Positions 22,299 to 31,245 of a stretch of DNA of 64,000 bases are shown here, piece by piece. This stretch comes from Caenispirillum bisanense (GTDB lineage: Bacteria > Pseudomonadota > Alphaproteobacteria > Rhodospirillales > Rhodospirillaceae): NCBI RefSeq assembly GCF_900230255.1, contig NZ_OCNJ01000006.1, forward strand, positions 1-64,000. Direction: 5' to 3'. Position 1 is the first letter of the stretch; each line of letters opens with the position of its first letter. The notes below the pieces were generated by a model that had not been told where the DNA came from, searched no databases, and saw only the letters and a program-made list of their open reading frames with translations. The position numbers were made by a program, and so were the translations under genes.

Positions 22299-23062
22299 CA
22301 CAGCCCCTTCTGCCGCATTCCGAAGAGCACGTGATAGGTCGTGTAGACCTGCCCGTCGGCCTGTTCCAGGTGGCGCAGCACGCGGCGCAGCTCGCCGGCC
22401 GACAGCGGCGCCTGGTCGGCGGCGCGGGTGTGGGCGCCGATGGACTTCAGGTCGCGCAGGAAGCCGTGGCCCGACGGGCTGGCGATCACCGGCGCCATCT
22501 CCTCCACCGTCGCGCCCGAACCCAGCATGTCGGCGAGGTCGTCGGCGTCGGGATACGGGCGCTGGTAGGGCGAGACGCCGGCGCCGCGGCAGGCGTCGTG
22601 CCATTCCCGGAAGGTGTCGCAGCCGAGGGTCGCCAGCGCCAGCCAGCCGCCCGGGCGCACGCACGCGAACAGGCGGTCGAGCGCGCCCTCCAGGTCGGTG
22701 AACCACTGGGCGGCGAGGCTGGTGCAGACGAGGTCGAAGCGCTCGGCCGGCGCGTCGGGATGCTCGCCGTCCATGACGTGCGTCGACACGCCCGGCAGGC
22801 GGCGGGCGGCGCAGGCCTCCACCATGCCCGGGGCGATGTCGGTCGCCAGGATGCGCGGCTCCGGCAGGCGGTCGGCGAGGCTTTGGGTCAGGAAGCCGGT
22901 GCCGCAGCCGACCTCCAGCACGCGCGCCTGCGACGGCAGCGGCAGGGCGGAGATGCGGACCGCCAGATCCTCGGCCACCAGCCGCTGGACGCGGGCGGCG
23001 GCGTCATAGGTTCCGGCCGCGGCGTCGAAGCGCGCCGCGACCCGCTGTTTCCAGCTACTCAT
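22298..23062 (-). CDS. bioC: malonyl-ACP O-methyltransferase
   Basis: This SAM-dependent methyltransferase masks the malonyl carboxylate so that fatty-acid enzymes can build the pimelate chain. The 254-aa product has motif I VLEVGCGTGFLTQSL, the BioC-typical FDAAAGTYDAAARVQ at the N-terminus, and SLAAQWFTDLEGAL. The operon position next to the BioH-like hydrolase supports BioC over generic methyltransferases. Confidence 0.93.
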   Translation of the reverse strand: MSSWKQRVAARFDAAAGTYDAAARVQRLVAEDLAVRISALPLPSQARVLEVGCGTGFLTQSLADRLPEPRILATDIAPGMVEACAARRLPGVSTHVMDGEHPDAPAERFDLVCTSLAAQWFTDLEGALDRLFACVRPGGWLALATLGCDTFREWHDACRGAGVSPYQRPYPDADDLADMLGSGATVEEMAPVIASPSGHGFLRDLKSIGAHTRAADQAPLSAGELRRVLRHLEQADGQVYTTYHVLFGMRQKGL

Positions 23063-23672
23063 GGGATGGAAGGGCCTCCCGGATGAAGGCGGCGACGGCC
23101 GCCGGGTCGGTCAGGGGCAGCAGATGACCCCCGCCGAGCGCATGAACGTTCGAGAAGCCGGCGCGGGCCATGGCGAGCGGCACGATGGGATCGGCCTCCC
23201 CCGCCAGCGCCGCCGTGTCGGCCGGAACGGGCCGCCCGTCGCCCGTCGACAGCAGATCGAGCCCCCACGCCAGCCGCGCCGCATCGGGCGCGCGCTGCGT
23301 CGGCCCGGCACCGCAGCGGACGCGGAAGGCGTCGAGCACTCCCGCGGGATCGTCGGCAAGGCGTGCGGCCATGCGCTGAACCATGCGCGGCGGCGTACCT
23401 TCGGGGAAATCGGCGGCGGCCGTGAAGCGCGGGAAGCCGTTGACGGACGCCAGCCGCCGCCAGCGGCCCCGCCCCTCGGTCAGCAGCCACAGCACGCCCA
23501 TGGAATGGCCGACGGCGAGATCCACGGGCTCCGCCGGCAGCGCCAGGTCCGGCGGACCGAAGAAGCCGAGGTCGAGGGCGCGCACGCTCAGCCCGTCGAG
23601 CCGCGGCCGCACGGCGTCCCAGACGCCGGCGTCGAAGCCCCAGCCGTGCACCAGCAGCACCGTCGACGTCAT
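23055..23672 (-). CDS. bioH: alpha/beta hydrolase, BioH-like pimeloyl-ACP methyl ester esterase
   Basis: In the pathway this enzyme removes the methyl group from pimeloyl-ACP methyl ester. The 205-aa product has an oxyanion HGWGFDAGVWD motif and the nucleophile elbow VGHSMGVLWL (Ser). A late Asp is in LAGEADPIVPL and the His in LGGGHLLPL completes the triad. It lies between bioF and bioC and overlaps both by 4-8 nt, the best argument for a biotin role. BioH is used as a functional name; it is shorter than E. coli BioH (256 aa), and a BioG- or BioK-like isofunctional type cannot be excluded. Confidence 0.85.
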   Translation of the reverse strand: MTSTVLLVHGWGFDAGVWDAVRPRLDGLSVRALDLGFFGPPDLALPAEPVDLAVGHSMGVLWLLTEGRGRWRRLASVNGFPRFTAAADFPEGTPPRMVQRMAARLADDPAGVLDAFRVRCGAGPTQRAPDAARLAWGLDLLSTGDGRPVPADTAALAGEADPIVPLAMARAGFSNVHALGGGHLLPLTDPAAVAAFIREALPSHE

Positions 23673-24847
23673 GGTGCCAGCGCCTCCAGAAGGCGGTCGA
23701 TGCCGGCGTCCGTATGGGCGGCGGAAAGGGCGAGGCGCAGGCGGCTGCCGCCGGCCGGCACGGTCGGCGGGCGGATGGCGACGGCGAGCAGGCCGGCCTC
23801 CTCCAGGCGCGCCGCGGCGGCCAGGGCCGCCCGCTCGTCCCCCAGCACCGCCGGGACGATCTGCGTGGTCGAGGCGCCGGTGTCTATGCCGTAGTCCGCC
23901 AGCGCCGCCCGCACCCGCCCGCCATGGGCGGTAAGGCGCGCCCGCTCCGCCTCCAGGGTCGGCACCAGGTCGAGGGCGGCGTCGATGGCGCCCAGCACGG
24001 GCGGCGGCAGGGCGGTGGAATAGATGAAGCCGGCGCAGCGGTTGACCAGCCAGTCGCGCAGCCGCGCCGAGCACGCCACATAGGCGCCGAAGCCGCCGAG
24101 CGCCTTGCCGAAGGTGCCCATCACCAGGTCGATGCGCCCCTTCACCGCCGGATCGGCGGCGAGCCCCCGCCCCTGCGGCCCCAGCACGCCGGTGGCGTGG
24201 GCCTCGTCGACGTAGAGGAAGCAGCCGAAGCGCTCCGCCAGATCGCAGAGGGCCGGCAGGTCGGCGCGGTCGCCGTCCATGCTGAACACGGTTTCGGTCA
24301 CGATGAAGCGCGGACCGGGCTCGCCGGCGTGCTTCTCCAGAAGATCAGCCAGATGCTGCAAGTCGTTGTGGCGGAAGCGGATCTGCCGCACGCCGGCGGC
24401 CTTCAGCCCCTCGTGCATGCTGGCGTGCGCGAGGCGGTCGGCGAAGACCAGCGGTGCGGTGCCCGCCACCTCGGGCAGCAGCAGTGCACTCAGCACGGCC
24501 TCGTTGGCCTGGAAGCCGGAATTGAGGATCAGCGCCGCCTCGGTGCCCTTGAAGGCCGCCAGCTTTGCCTCCAGCACGGCATGCAGCTCGAAGGAGCCGC
24601 ACACCAGCCGCGAGGCCGTCGCGCCCACGCCCCACTCGGCCGCCCAGGCGGCGGCGCGGTCGATGAGCGCCGGGTGGCAGGCGAGGCCCAGGTAGTCGTT
24701 GGAGGAGAAGTTGACCAGCCGCCGCCCGTCGCGTTCCACCGCCATGGCGCCGTCCACGGGGCGCAGCGGCCGCAGGCTGCGGCGGCGGCCCGCGTCGTCC
24801 AGCTCGGCGAGCCGGGCATCGAGGCGATCGAGGAAGGCGGTGTCCAT
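23669..24847 (-). CDS. bioF: 8-amino-7-oxononanoate synthase
   Basis: This PLP enzyme condenses pimeloyl-ACP/CoA with alanine. The 392-aa product has NFSSNDYLGLA, GSFELHAVLE, the cofactor residues in VDEAHATGVLGPQGRG and the PLP lysine in MGTFGKALGGFGAYV. ATG 24847 is chosen; the ORF extends upstream without conserved sequence. It is the first gene of the operon. No BioR-type palindrome (TTAT-N2-ATAA) is visible in the 105 bp upstream, so control may be by another regulator. Confidence 0.96.
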   Translation of the reverse strand: MDTAFLDRLDARLAELDDAGRRRSLRPLRPVDGAMAVERDGRRLVNFSSNDYLGLACHPALIDRAAAWAAEWGVGATASRLVCGSFELHAVLEAKLAAFKGTEAALILNSGFQANEAVLSALLLPEVAGTAPLVFADRLAHASMHEGLKAAGVRQIRFRHNDLQHLADLLEKHAGEPGPRFIVTETVFSMDGDRADLPALCDLAERFGCFLYVDEAHATGVLGPQGRGLAADPAVKGRIDLVMGTFGKALGGFGAYVACSARLRDWLVNRCAGFIYSTALPPPVLGAIDAALDLVPTLEAERARLTAHGGRVRAALADYGIDTGASTTQIVPAVLGDERAALAAAARLEEAGLLAVAIRPPTVPAGGSRLRLALSAAHTDAGIDRLLEALAP

Positions 24848-24952
24848 GATCTCGACGGCAGTTGTTCGGCCGGGGCTCCAGTCGGGGGCGACGATTAGCA
24901 GCACCGCCCCCGCACCGCAAGGCCGACGAAACCTGCCGGCGGTGAGCTTTCG

Positions 24953-26314
24953 CTATGCCTCGGCGGGCGGCGGCGGCGGTTCCATGCGCACGGTGACGGG
25001 CTCGCGCATCTTTATGTCGCGATGCGGGTAGGGGATGCCGATCCCATGCTCCTTCAGCAGATCCCACAGGGCGAGCAGCACCTGCCCCTTTACGTTCACC
25101 ACCCCGTTGGGCGCATCGCACACCCAGAAGCGCAGCACGAAGGCGAGGCCGTTGTCGCCGAACTCCGCCAGGTGGCAGACGGGCACCGGCTTTTCCACCA
25201 CGCGCGGCGGCTTGCGGGCCGCCTGCACGCCCAGCTCGCGCACCAGATGCGGGTCGGCGTCGTAGCTGACGGTGAACTCCACCTCCAGCCGCACCAGGTC
25301 GTCGCTGTGCGACCAGTTGACGACGCGGTTGGTGATGAAATCCTCGTTGGGAATGAGGATCTCCTTGCGGTCGCGCGTGATGAGCGACACGAAGCGCGCC
25401 TGCATGGCATCCACCCAGCCGAAGGTGCCCTCCACCTCGATCACGTCGCCGGGCTTCACGCTGCGGTCCATGAGCAGGACCACGCCGGACACCAGATTGG
25501 CGACCACCCGCTGCAGCCCGATGCCGATGCCGAGGCCGAGGCCACCGCCGAACACCGCCAGCGCCGTCATGTCGACGCCGATGGCGTTGAGCGCCAGCAG
25601 GATCGCGAGCCCGACGAGGGTGAAGCGCAGCAGCTTGCCGATGAGCACGCGGATGGACGGGCTGATGTCGGCCACGGCCTGCATGCGGCGGTCGGCGACC
25701 TTCACCAGCAGCGCCGCCCCCCACAGCAGCGCCGCCAGCCACAGCGCCCCCTGCACCACCAGCAGCGCCGACAGCCGCACCGATCCCACCTGCACCGCCA
25801 CGGCGTCCAGCACGTTCACCGTCGGCTCGTAGAGGTTGGTGATGTCGAGCGCGGCGATGCTCCACACCACCAGGGCCGCCGTGCGGCGGGCGAGCCGGTT
25901 CTGCAGGATCGAGGTGGCGACCCGGATGACCACCCAGGCGGTCAGCAGGCTCGACAGGATGCCGAGCAGCCGGGCATAGTCCAACGGGCCGTAGAAGGTG
26001 AGGGCCCGCCCTGCCACCGTCACCAGGACGAGGAAGATCACCAGCCGCAGTTCCTTGGTCAGCGTCCACACCACCCGCTGCAACGGCCGCATGGTCTTCA
26101 GCCGCACCACCCAGCGCTGGGCGATGGGGCGCAGGCGCCGGGCGATCAGGGTGGCGAGGCCGAACAGCAGCAGGGCCAGCACCGTCTGGGCCGCCACCGG
26201 CGCGACGAAGACATAGAGCTGCACCCATTCCAGCCCGTCGCGCGCGGCATCGATCCAACCGCGCCAGTCGGGCAGCGGCAGGTCGTCGAGCGGCGTGTCT
26301 ACTGGTGCGGCCAC
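24953..26314 (-). CDS. mechanosensitive ion channel, MscS family
   Basis: The 453-aa inner-membrane protein has about five predicted membrane helices. The family-defining pore helix and beta domain follow: AVFGGGLGLGIGIGLQRVVANLVSGVVLLMDRSVKPGDVIEVEG, then the IPNEDFITNRVVNWSHSD strand. The C-terminal alpha/beta cap ends in a Pro-rich tail. MscS-type channels release solutes on hypo-osmotic shock. It is longer at the N-terminus than E. coli MscS (286 aa), like YbdG/YnaI-type members. It is a separate transcription unit behind bioF and divergent from the L,D-transpeptidase gene. Confidence 0.92.
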   Translation of the reverse strand: MAAPVDTPLDDLPLPDWRGWIDAARDGLEWVQLYVFVAPVAAQTVLALLLFGLATLIARRLRPIAQRWVVRLKTMRPLQRVVWTLTKELRLVIFLVLVTVAGRALTFYGPLDYARLLGILSSLLTAWVVIRVATSILQNRLARRTAALVVWSIAALDITNLYEPTVNVLDAVAVQVGSVRLSALLVVQGALWLAALLWGAALLVKVADRRMQAVADISPSIRVLIGKLLRFTLVGLAILLALNAIGVDMTALAVFGGGLGLGIGIGLQRVVANLVSGVVLLMDRSVKPGDVIEVEGTFGWVDAMQARFVSLITRDRKEILIPNEDFITNRVVNWSHSDDLVRLEVEFTVSYDADPHLVRELGVQAARKPPRVVEKPVPVCHLAEFGDNGLAFVLRFWVCDAPNGVVNVKGQVLLALWDLLKEHGIGIPYPHRDIKMREPVTVRMEPPPPPAEA

Positions 26315-26472
26315 GGGGAACTTCCGGATAAGCTGCGCGGGACGCTCAGTCCTTCAACGGCTGAGGGAACCCGTTGGTCTCACGTGTTTTGTGCCGCGGT
26401 TTCTGTCATAATCGGAGAACGGCAGCCTCACCCGATCGTTTAGTGCCTGCCCGTAACGCAGGAAGGTGCGTC

Positions 26473-28155
26473 ATGCCGCTTTCGATTTCGATCCCGACCG
26501 TTTCGCTCGCCGCCCTGCTGGCAGCCCTGGCCGTGGCGCCGGCCGCGGCCGACACCACCGCCGCGCAGACGGCCGCACCCGCCGTGCCGGCCATGGAGAC
26601 GCCGCTGGTGTCGCCCAACTCGGGCGTGGTCAGCCTGGCCCTGACCGGCGTCGATCCGGCGCTGCGGGCCTTCTATTCGGCGCGGCTCGACGCCCCGGTG
26701 TGGCACAGCGGCGAGACCTGGGTGGCCGAAGCGGCGCCCTTGCTGGCGGTGCTGGCGGCCGCGGCCGACCACGGGCTCGATCCGGCCGACTACCTGCCCC
26801 TGCCGCCGGCGGCGGTGCTGACGGCGGCGCCGTCCGACCAGTTCGACGTGGCACTGACGGACGCCCTGCTGCGCTACGTCGCCGACGTCACCGGCGGCCG
26901 CATTGCGCCCGAGTCGCGCCCCGGGCACCGCTATCCCCACGGCGTGCCGCAGCGCGAAGCCACGGCCGCGGGGCTGCTCGCCCAGGCGCTGGCGGCACCC
27001 GACCCGGCGGCGGCGCTCGCCGCCCTGCAGCCGGCCGATCCGTCGTACGGTCGCCTCAAGAGCCTGCTGGCGGACCTGCGCCGGCAGAAGGCGGCGACCG
27101 GCGGCTGGCCCGTCATCCCCGCCGGCCCGAGCGTGCGCGAGGGCGACGGGGATCCGCGCCTGGCGCTGATGCAGGCCTCCCTCGTGCTGCACGGCGACCT
27201 CGACCCGGCGCAGGCGCAGCGCTCGCCGACGGTGCACGACGACGCCCTGGTGGCGGCGCTGAAGCGCTTCCAGGCCCGCCACGGCATCACGGTGGACGGC
27301 ATCCTCGGCGGCGACACGGTGAAGACCCTCAACACCTCCCTCGACGAGCGCATCACCCAGGTGGTCGCCAACCTGGAGCGCCTGCGGTGGGACCCGCCGC
27401 TGCCGCGCACCGGCAAGGTGATCGAGGTGAACGTCCCGGAATACCGCCTGACGGCCTATGACGACGGCGCGCCGGCGCTCGACATGCGGGTGGTGGTCGG
27501 CACCGACGACAACCGCACGCCGCTGTTCACCGACTACATGGACGACGTGGTGCTGAACCCGACGTGGACGGTGCCCTACTCCATCGCCCGCGAGGAGATC
27601 CTGCCCAAACTGCGGGCCGATCCGGCCTACACCATCGGCCAGAACATGGACATCTTCGCCAGCTGGAGCCACAGCGCGCCCGTGGTCGACCCGTGGTCGG
27701 TGGACTGGTTGGCCGTCAATGGCCGCAACATGCCCTACCGCTTCGTGGAGCGGGCGGGGCCGGGCAATGCGCTGGGCCGGGTGCGGTTCTCGCTCAACAA
27801 CGATTTCGCCATCTACCTGCACGACACCCCGGCGAAGAGCAAATTCGACCGGCCGCACCGCGCCTACAGCCACGGCTGCGTGCGCGTCGGCGACTACGAC
27901 GCGCTGCTCGGCTTCGTCGCCGGCGACCAGGCCGACCGCCTGCGCGGGCTGCTCGACACCGGGCGCACCATGACCATGAAACTGCCGCGGAACGTGGACG
28001 TGCGCATCGTCTACCACAGTGCCTGGGTGGACGAGCTGGGCACCGCCCATTTCCGCCGCGACGTCTACGGACTCGACCCGGAAGTGGCGCAACGGTTGCG
28101 GGAGGGCAGCCGGGGGTTGATCGCGCTGAAGCGGCAGGATGTCGGGCTCAAGTAA
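26473..28155 (+). CDS. L,D-transpeptidase, YcbB (LdtD)-like
   Basis: This periplasmic peptidoglycan cross-linking enzyme forms 3-3 bonds. The start ATG 26473 follows GGAAGG and opens a signal peptide (LAALLAALAVAPAAA, cleavage near residue 27). The 560-aa protein has the YcbB-type N-terminal scaffold and a PG-binding domain (LVAALKRFQARHGITVDGILGGDTVKTLN, about residues 255-290). The YkuD catalytic domain carries the active site HRAYSHGCVRVGD with the nucleophilic Cys. It is paired with the downstream M15-type gene, the same neighbourhood as ycbB-ycbK in E. coli. Confidence 0.93.
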   Translation: MPLSISIPTVSLAALLAALAVAPAAADTTAAQTAAPAVPAMETPLVSPNSGVVSLALTGVDPALRAFYSARLDAPVWHSGETWVAEAAPLLAVLAAAADHGLDPADYLPLPPAAVLTAAPSDQFDVALTDALLRYVADVTGGRIAPESRPGHRYPHGVPQREATAAGLLAQALAAPDPAAALAALQPADPSYGRLKSLLADLRRQKAATGGWPVIPAGPSVREGDGDPRLALMQASLVLHGDLDPAQAQRSPTVHDDALVAALKRFQARHGITVDGILGGDTVKTLNTSLDERITQVVANLERLRWDPPLPRTGKVIEVNVPEYRLTAYDDGAPALDMRVVVGTDDNRTPLFTDYMDDVVLNPTWTVPYSIAREEILPKLRADPAYTIGQNMDIFASWSHSAPVVDPWSVDWLAVNGRNMPYRFVERAGPGNALGRVRFSLNNDFAIYLHDTPAKSKFDRPHRAYSHGCVRVGDYDALLGFVAGDQADRLRGLLDTGRTMTMKLPRNVDVRIVYHSAWVDELGTAHFRRDVYGLDPEVAQRLREGSRGLIALKRQDVGLK

Positions 28156-28296
28156 AAAAACACCGAAAAAGGCAGATTCCGGCCACATTGTTTCCTTGAT
28201 CGGAAGACTCTGTCACACCTACCATGTGGATCCACGGAAGCCGGACGACGAAAGAGCCGGCTCCGTGATTCGTGAGAGACAGAGAGTGAGGAAACG

Positions 28297-28890
28297 ATGC
28301 TCCGACCCCGGACCGCCGCCCCGCAGGGCGGACCGGCCCCGAGCCGCCGCGCCGTGCTCACGGGCCTTCTCGGTGCCGCTGCCGCCGCCACCGTCTTCAG
28401 CGCCACCGGACCCGCTTCCGCCGCCGTACCCCGCATCCCCTCCGCCCCCGGACGGCTTCGCTTCCACAATCTCCACACCGGCGATACCGTCGACGTCACG
28501 TACCGCGAAAAGGGCCGATACCTGCCCGACGCGCTGGAGGAACTGAACACCGTCCTCCGCGACCACCGCACCGGCGATGTCCACGACATGGATCCGAGCC
28601 TCTTCGACATCCTGGTGGACCTGGCCCGCGCGGTGGACAATCCCAAGGGGCGCTTCAACATCATTTCCGGCTACCGCTCGCCGCGCACCAACGCCATGCT
28701 GGCCTCCGCCTCTGGCGGCGTCGCCAAGAAGAGCCTGCACATGCAGGGCATGGCCATCGACATCGCGCTCGACGGCACCAGCCTGAAGTACGTGCGCAAG
28801 GCGGGCATCGCCCTGCAGCGCGGCGGCGTCGGCTACTACCCCAAGAGCGGCTTCGTCCACCTGGACACGGGCCGCGTGCGCAGCTGGTAA
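28297..28890 (+). CDS. M15/DUF882 family murein peptidase, YcbK (MepK)-like
   Basis: The 197-aa product begins with a Tat-type signal ([19 protein letters not shown]). The zinc-peptidase core has [15 protein letters not shown], then [11 protein letters not shown] (His and Asp ligands) and [13 protein letters not shown] (final His). E. coli YcbK/MepK cleaves 3-3 cross-links made by L,D-transpeptidases, and here it directly follows such an enzyme, 141 bp downstream. Export as a folded protein is inferred from the twin arginine. Confidence 0.92.
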   Translation: MLRPRTAAPQGGPAPSRRAVLTGLLGAAAAATVFSATGPASAAVPRIPSAPGRLRFHNLHTGDTVDVTYREKGRYLPDALEELNTVLRDHRTGDVHDMDPSLFDILVDLARAVDNPKGRFNIISGYRSPRTNAMLASASGGVAKKSLHMQGMAIDIALDGTSLKYVRKAGIALQRGGVGYYPKSGFVHLDTGRVRSW

Positions 28891-28981
28891 AGGCGGCGCC
28901 GTTCATAGTGGCTCTTGGCGTGATGTCGGACCGGACGGTACAAATAGGGGCAAGCGAAACCCCAATGCAGGATCGTCTCTC

Positions 28982-29401
28982 ATGAGCGACATCACGCCGT
29001 TCCACCTCGCCTTCCCTGTGACCGACCTCGCCGAGGCGCGCCGCTTCTATGGCGAGATCCTCGGCTGCCCCGAGGGCCGGTCCAGCGACGAGTGGATCGA
29101 CTTCAGCCTCTACGGCCACCAGATCGTCGCCCACACTGCCGGCGAGGTGAGCCGCAAGCACCACAATCCGGTGGACGGCCACGACGTGCCGGTGCCGCAC
29201 TTCGGCGTCGTGCTGCCGTGGGCCGAGTGGGAAGCGCTCGCCGCCCGCATCAAGGAAGCCGGCGTCAAGTTCGTCATCGAACCCTACATCCGCTTCAAGG
29301 GGCAGGTCGGCGAGCAGGGCACCATGTTCTTCTACGACCCCTTCGGCAACGCGCTGGAGTTCAAGACCTTCAAGGACATGGGCCAGCTGTTCGCGAAGTG
29401 A
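28982..29401 (+). CDS. VOC (glyoxalase/bleomycin resistance fold) protein
   Basis: The 139-aa single VOC domain has two beta-alpha-beta-beta-beta units: [48 protein letters not shown] and a final [16 protein letters not shown]. Metal-ligand candidates are H in FHLAF, the H in VPHFG and E in ALEFK. It resembles stand-alone VOC dioxygenase-like proteins of proteobacteria; the substrate is unknown. Confidence 0.9.
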   Translation: MSDITPFHLAFPVTDLAEARRFYGEILGCPEGRSSDEWIDFSLYGHQIVAHTAGEVSRKHHNPVDGHDVPVPHFGVVLPWAEWEALAARIKEAGVKFVIEPYIRFKGQVGEQGTMFFYDPFGNALEFKTFKDMGQLFAK

Positions 29402-29432
29402 GTCGAAGGGCGGCGGACATCAGCCGCCGCCC

Positions 29433-29918
29433 TCACCCGCCGCGCGGCGGCGGATTGCCGAAGATGCGGTGCTGGACGATCATGCCGGGCACGATGCCGA
29501 GTTCTTCCGCCGTGCCCGCCGGCAGCTCGAGAACCCCCCGCACCTTCTTCTGCGTGCCGCGCGCCGTCAGGTCGCCCGGCTGGGCGTTGCGCTCGACGTG
29601 CAGGATCACGCCGTCCGGGGCGATGAACAGCATGTCCAGCGGGATCAGCGTGTTCTTCATCCACATGAAGGCCGCCTGCGGCTCCTTGTAATCGAACAGC
29701 ATGCCGCGGTGGGGCGCCAGGTCCGTGCGGAACATCAGTCCGATCGCCCGCTCGGCGTGGTCGTCGGCGACCTCGGCCGTGAAGGTGACGGCCCCCTTGT
29801 GTGTCAGCACCACCACCGGTTCGGTCGGCAGCGACTGCGGCTCGGGCTGACCGGCGGCGGCCGGAGCGGCGGCGGCGAGCATGGCGGCGAGGGCGAGGGG
29901 AAGAAGGCGACGACGCAT
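29433..29918 (-). CDS. exported DUF192 family protein
   Basis: The start ATG 29918 opens a signal peptide (LLPLALAAMLAAAAPAAAG). The mature part is one DUF192 domain: FTAEVADDHAERAIGLMFRTDLAPHRGMLFDY, FWMKNTLIPLDMLFI (here FMWMKNT) and a C-terminal GIVPGMIVQHRIFG. The family is widespread, periplasmic and of unclear biochemical role. The protein is 161 aa. It is convergent with the VOC gene. Confidence 0.92.
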   Translation of the reverse strand: MRRRLLPLALAAMLAAAAPAAAGQPEPQSLPTEPVVVLTHKGAVTFTAEVADDHAERAIGLMFRTDLAPHRGMLFDYKEPQAAFMWMKNTLIPLDMLFIAPDGVILHVERNAQPGDLTARGTQKKVRGVLELPAGTAEELGIVPGMIVQHRIFGNPPPRGG

Positions 29919-30050
29919 GCGGGTTCCTGCGGACGACGTTGCATCAAAATTTATACAATATTCGAATCTTCCACCGGGCATTTGACTTGCGACCGGCGAA
30001 GTCACCGCGGTGTCGACCGCTTTACTGTGGCATGTCCTGGGGTGTTTTGC

Positions 30051-30253
30051 TATAATCCAGATCGTCGATAGGTCGCGCGCCCCCTTCTACCTCCGCACGG
30101 GGCCGTCTGTCGACGCAGCCTGAAGGTGCGCCGAAGCCTCACCCCCTTCGGCACCGCACCCGTCACGACGCGGCCCGCCCGTCAGCCCCTAGTTCACCTC
30201 GGGCCCGCGCCGGAACCTGGAGAAACGCCGCCCCGCACCCTGGGCGGCGTTTC
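30051..30253 (+). ncRNA. candidate noncoding RNA (~190 nt) bounded by promoter and terminator
   Basis: TGCTATAAT (extended -10, TATAAT 30051-30056) predicts initiation near 30063. A perfect 12-bp terminator stem, GAAACGCCGCCC (30222-30233) with GGGCGGCGTTTC (30242-30253), then closes a region with no open frame. Inside is a good hairpin (GGT-GC-GCCGAAG with CTTCGGCACC, about 30126-30157). It does not contain the conserved core of SRP RNA, RNase P RNA or tmRNA. 6S RNA was considered but not supported. Confidence 0.4.
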
Positions 30254-30256
30254 TTC
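30222..30256 (+). terminator. intrinsic terminator upstream of the thi leader
   Basis: This is a 12-bp perfect stem, GAAACGCCGCCC with GGGCGGCGTTTC, followed by TTCGTT. There is no coding gene upstream on this strand, so it must end a noncoding transcript. Confidence 0.75.
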
Positions 30257-30328
30257 GTTCGCCGCCCCTGCCCCGCCCCCCGGCCGCCCTTGACCCCGCG
30301 CCTCGCCGCCGTCATAGTCGCCGCATCA

Positions 30329-30430
30329 CCGGGGGGAGCCGGCGTATCCGGCTGAGAGGTCTCCATGGCCCGGGAGACGACCCCTAGCATCGGCTGGAAC
30401 CTGATCCGGTTAGCACCGGCGTAGGGACGC
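30329..30430 (+). promoter_or_regulatory. TPP riboswitch (THI element)
   Basis: All conserved blocks are present in order: GGGGGAGCC, GGCTGAGAGG, the variable stem, GACCCCT, ACCTGATCCGGTTAGCACCGGCGTAGGGA (in two halves around 30400-30428). It binds thiamine pyrophosphate and represses the downstream importer genes. The start codon of thiZ lies 14 nt after the element, with no clear terminator between, so translational control is likely. Confidence 0.96.
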
Positions 30431-30441
30431 GTGAACAGGCC

Positions 30442-31245
30442 ATGACGCCCGACGATCTCGGGTCCCGCACCGGACCCCTTTCCCGACCCGACCTTCCCCC
30501 TGCCGGCACGGCTCCCGCCGTCACCGTCCATGCCGCCCGCCTGGAATGGCAGGGCGGGGCGCTGTTCGACGCGCTGGACTTCACCATGCCGGCCGGTCAG
30601 TGGACCTGCCTGCTCGGGCCGAGCGGCGTCGGCAAGTCGACGCTTCTGCGGCTGGTGGCCGGGCTCGCTCCGGCCCATGCCGACAGCCGCGTCACCTGCA
30701 GCGACGGGCAGCCGCTCACCGGGCGGGTCGCCTACATGGCGCAGACCGACCTGCTGCTGCCCTGGCACACCGTCTATGCCAACGTCACCCTCGGCGCCCG
30801 CCTGCGCGGCGAGGCGGCCGACCGCGGCCGCGCGCTGGCGCTGCTCGATGCCGTCGGGCTCGGCGATGCGGCGGGCAAGCGCCCGGCGGAACTGTCCGGC
30901 GGCATGCGGCAGCGCGCCGCCCTGGTCCGCACGCTGATGGAGGACCGCCCGGTCATCCTCATGGACGAGCCCTTCTCCGCCCTCGACGCCGTCGCCCGGC
31001 TGCGCCTGCAGGCGCTGGCGGCGGAGCTGTTGCGCGGCCGCACCGTCCTGCTCGTCACCCACGATCCGCTCGAGGCCCTCAGGCTCGGCGACCGGGTGCA
31101 CGTGCTGTCCGGCCGCCCCGCCCGCCTGGATGCTCCGCTGGAGCCGCCCGGCGCGGCGCCCCGCCGCATCGACGACCGCCGCATCCTCGACCTGCAGGCG
31201 GAACTGCTCGCCCGCCTGGCCGCCGCCGCGGCGGAGACCGCGTGA
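30442..31245 (+). CDS. thiZ: ABC transporter ATP-binding protein for thiamine precursor import
   Basis: The 267-aa ATPase has Walker A GPSGVGKST (about residue 57), Q-loop MAQTDLLLPWHT, signature LSGGMRQRAALVRT, Walker B VILMDEPFSALD and switch H in LVTHDPLEAL. It belongs to the NitT/TauT-like class. Its place behind a TPP riboswitch and before the permease and an NMT1-type binding protein identifies it as ThiZ, which powers uptake of formylaminopyrimidine, a degradation product of thiamine that can be salvaged. Confidence 0.93.
   Translation: MTPDDLGSRTGPLSRPDLPPAGTAPAVTVHAARLEWQGGALFDALDFTMPAGQWTCLLGPSGVGKSTLLRLVAGLAPAHADSRVTCSDGQPLTGRVAYMAQTDLLLPWHTVYANVTLGARLRGEAADRGRALALLDAVGLGDAAGKRPAELSGGMRQRAALVRTLMEDRPVILMDEPFSALDAVARLRLQALAAELLRGRTVLLVTHDPLEALRLGDRVHVLSGRPARLDAPLEPPGAAPRRIDDRRILDLQAELLARLAAAAAETA

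Noticed and set aside
24848-24952. BioR or BirA operator upstream of bioF
   Set aside because: No TTAT-N2-ATAA palindrome or BirA-type dyad could be seen in this interval.
30051-30253. 6S, SRP or RNase P RNA at this locus
   Set aside because: None of their conserved cores are present, and the 5' and 3' ends do not pair as 6S RNA requires.
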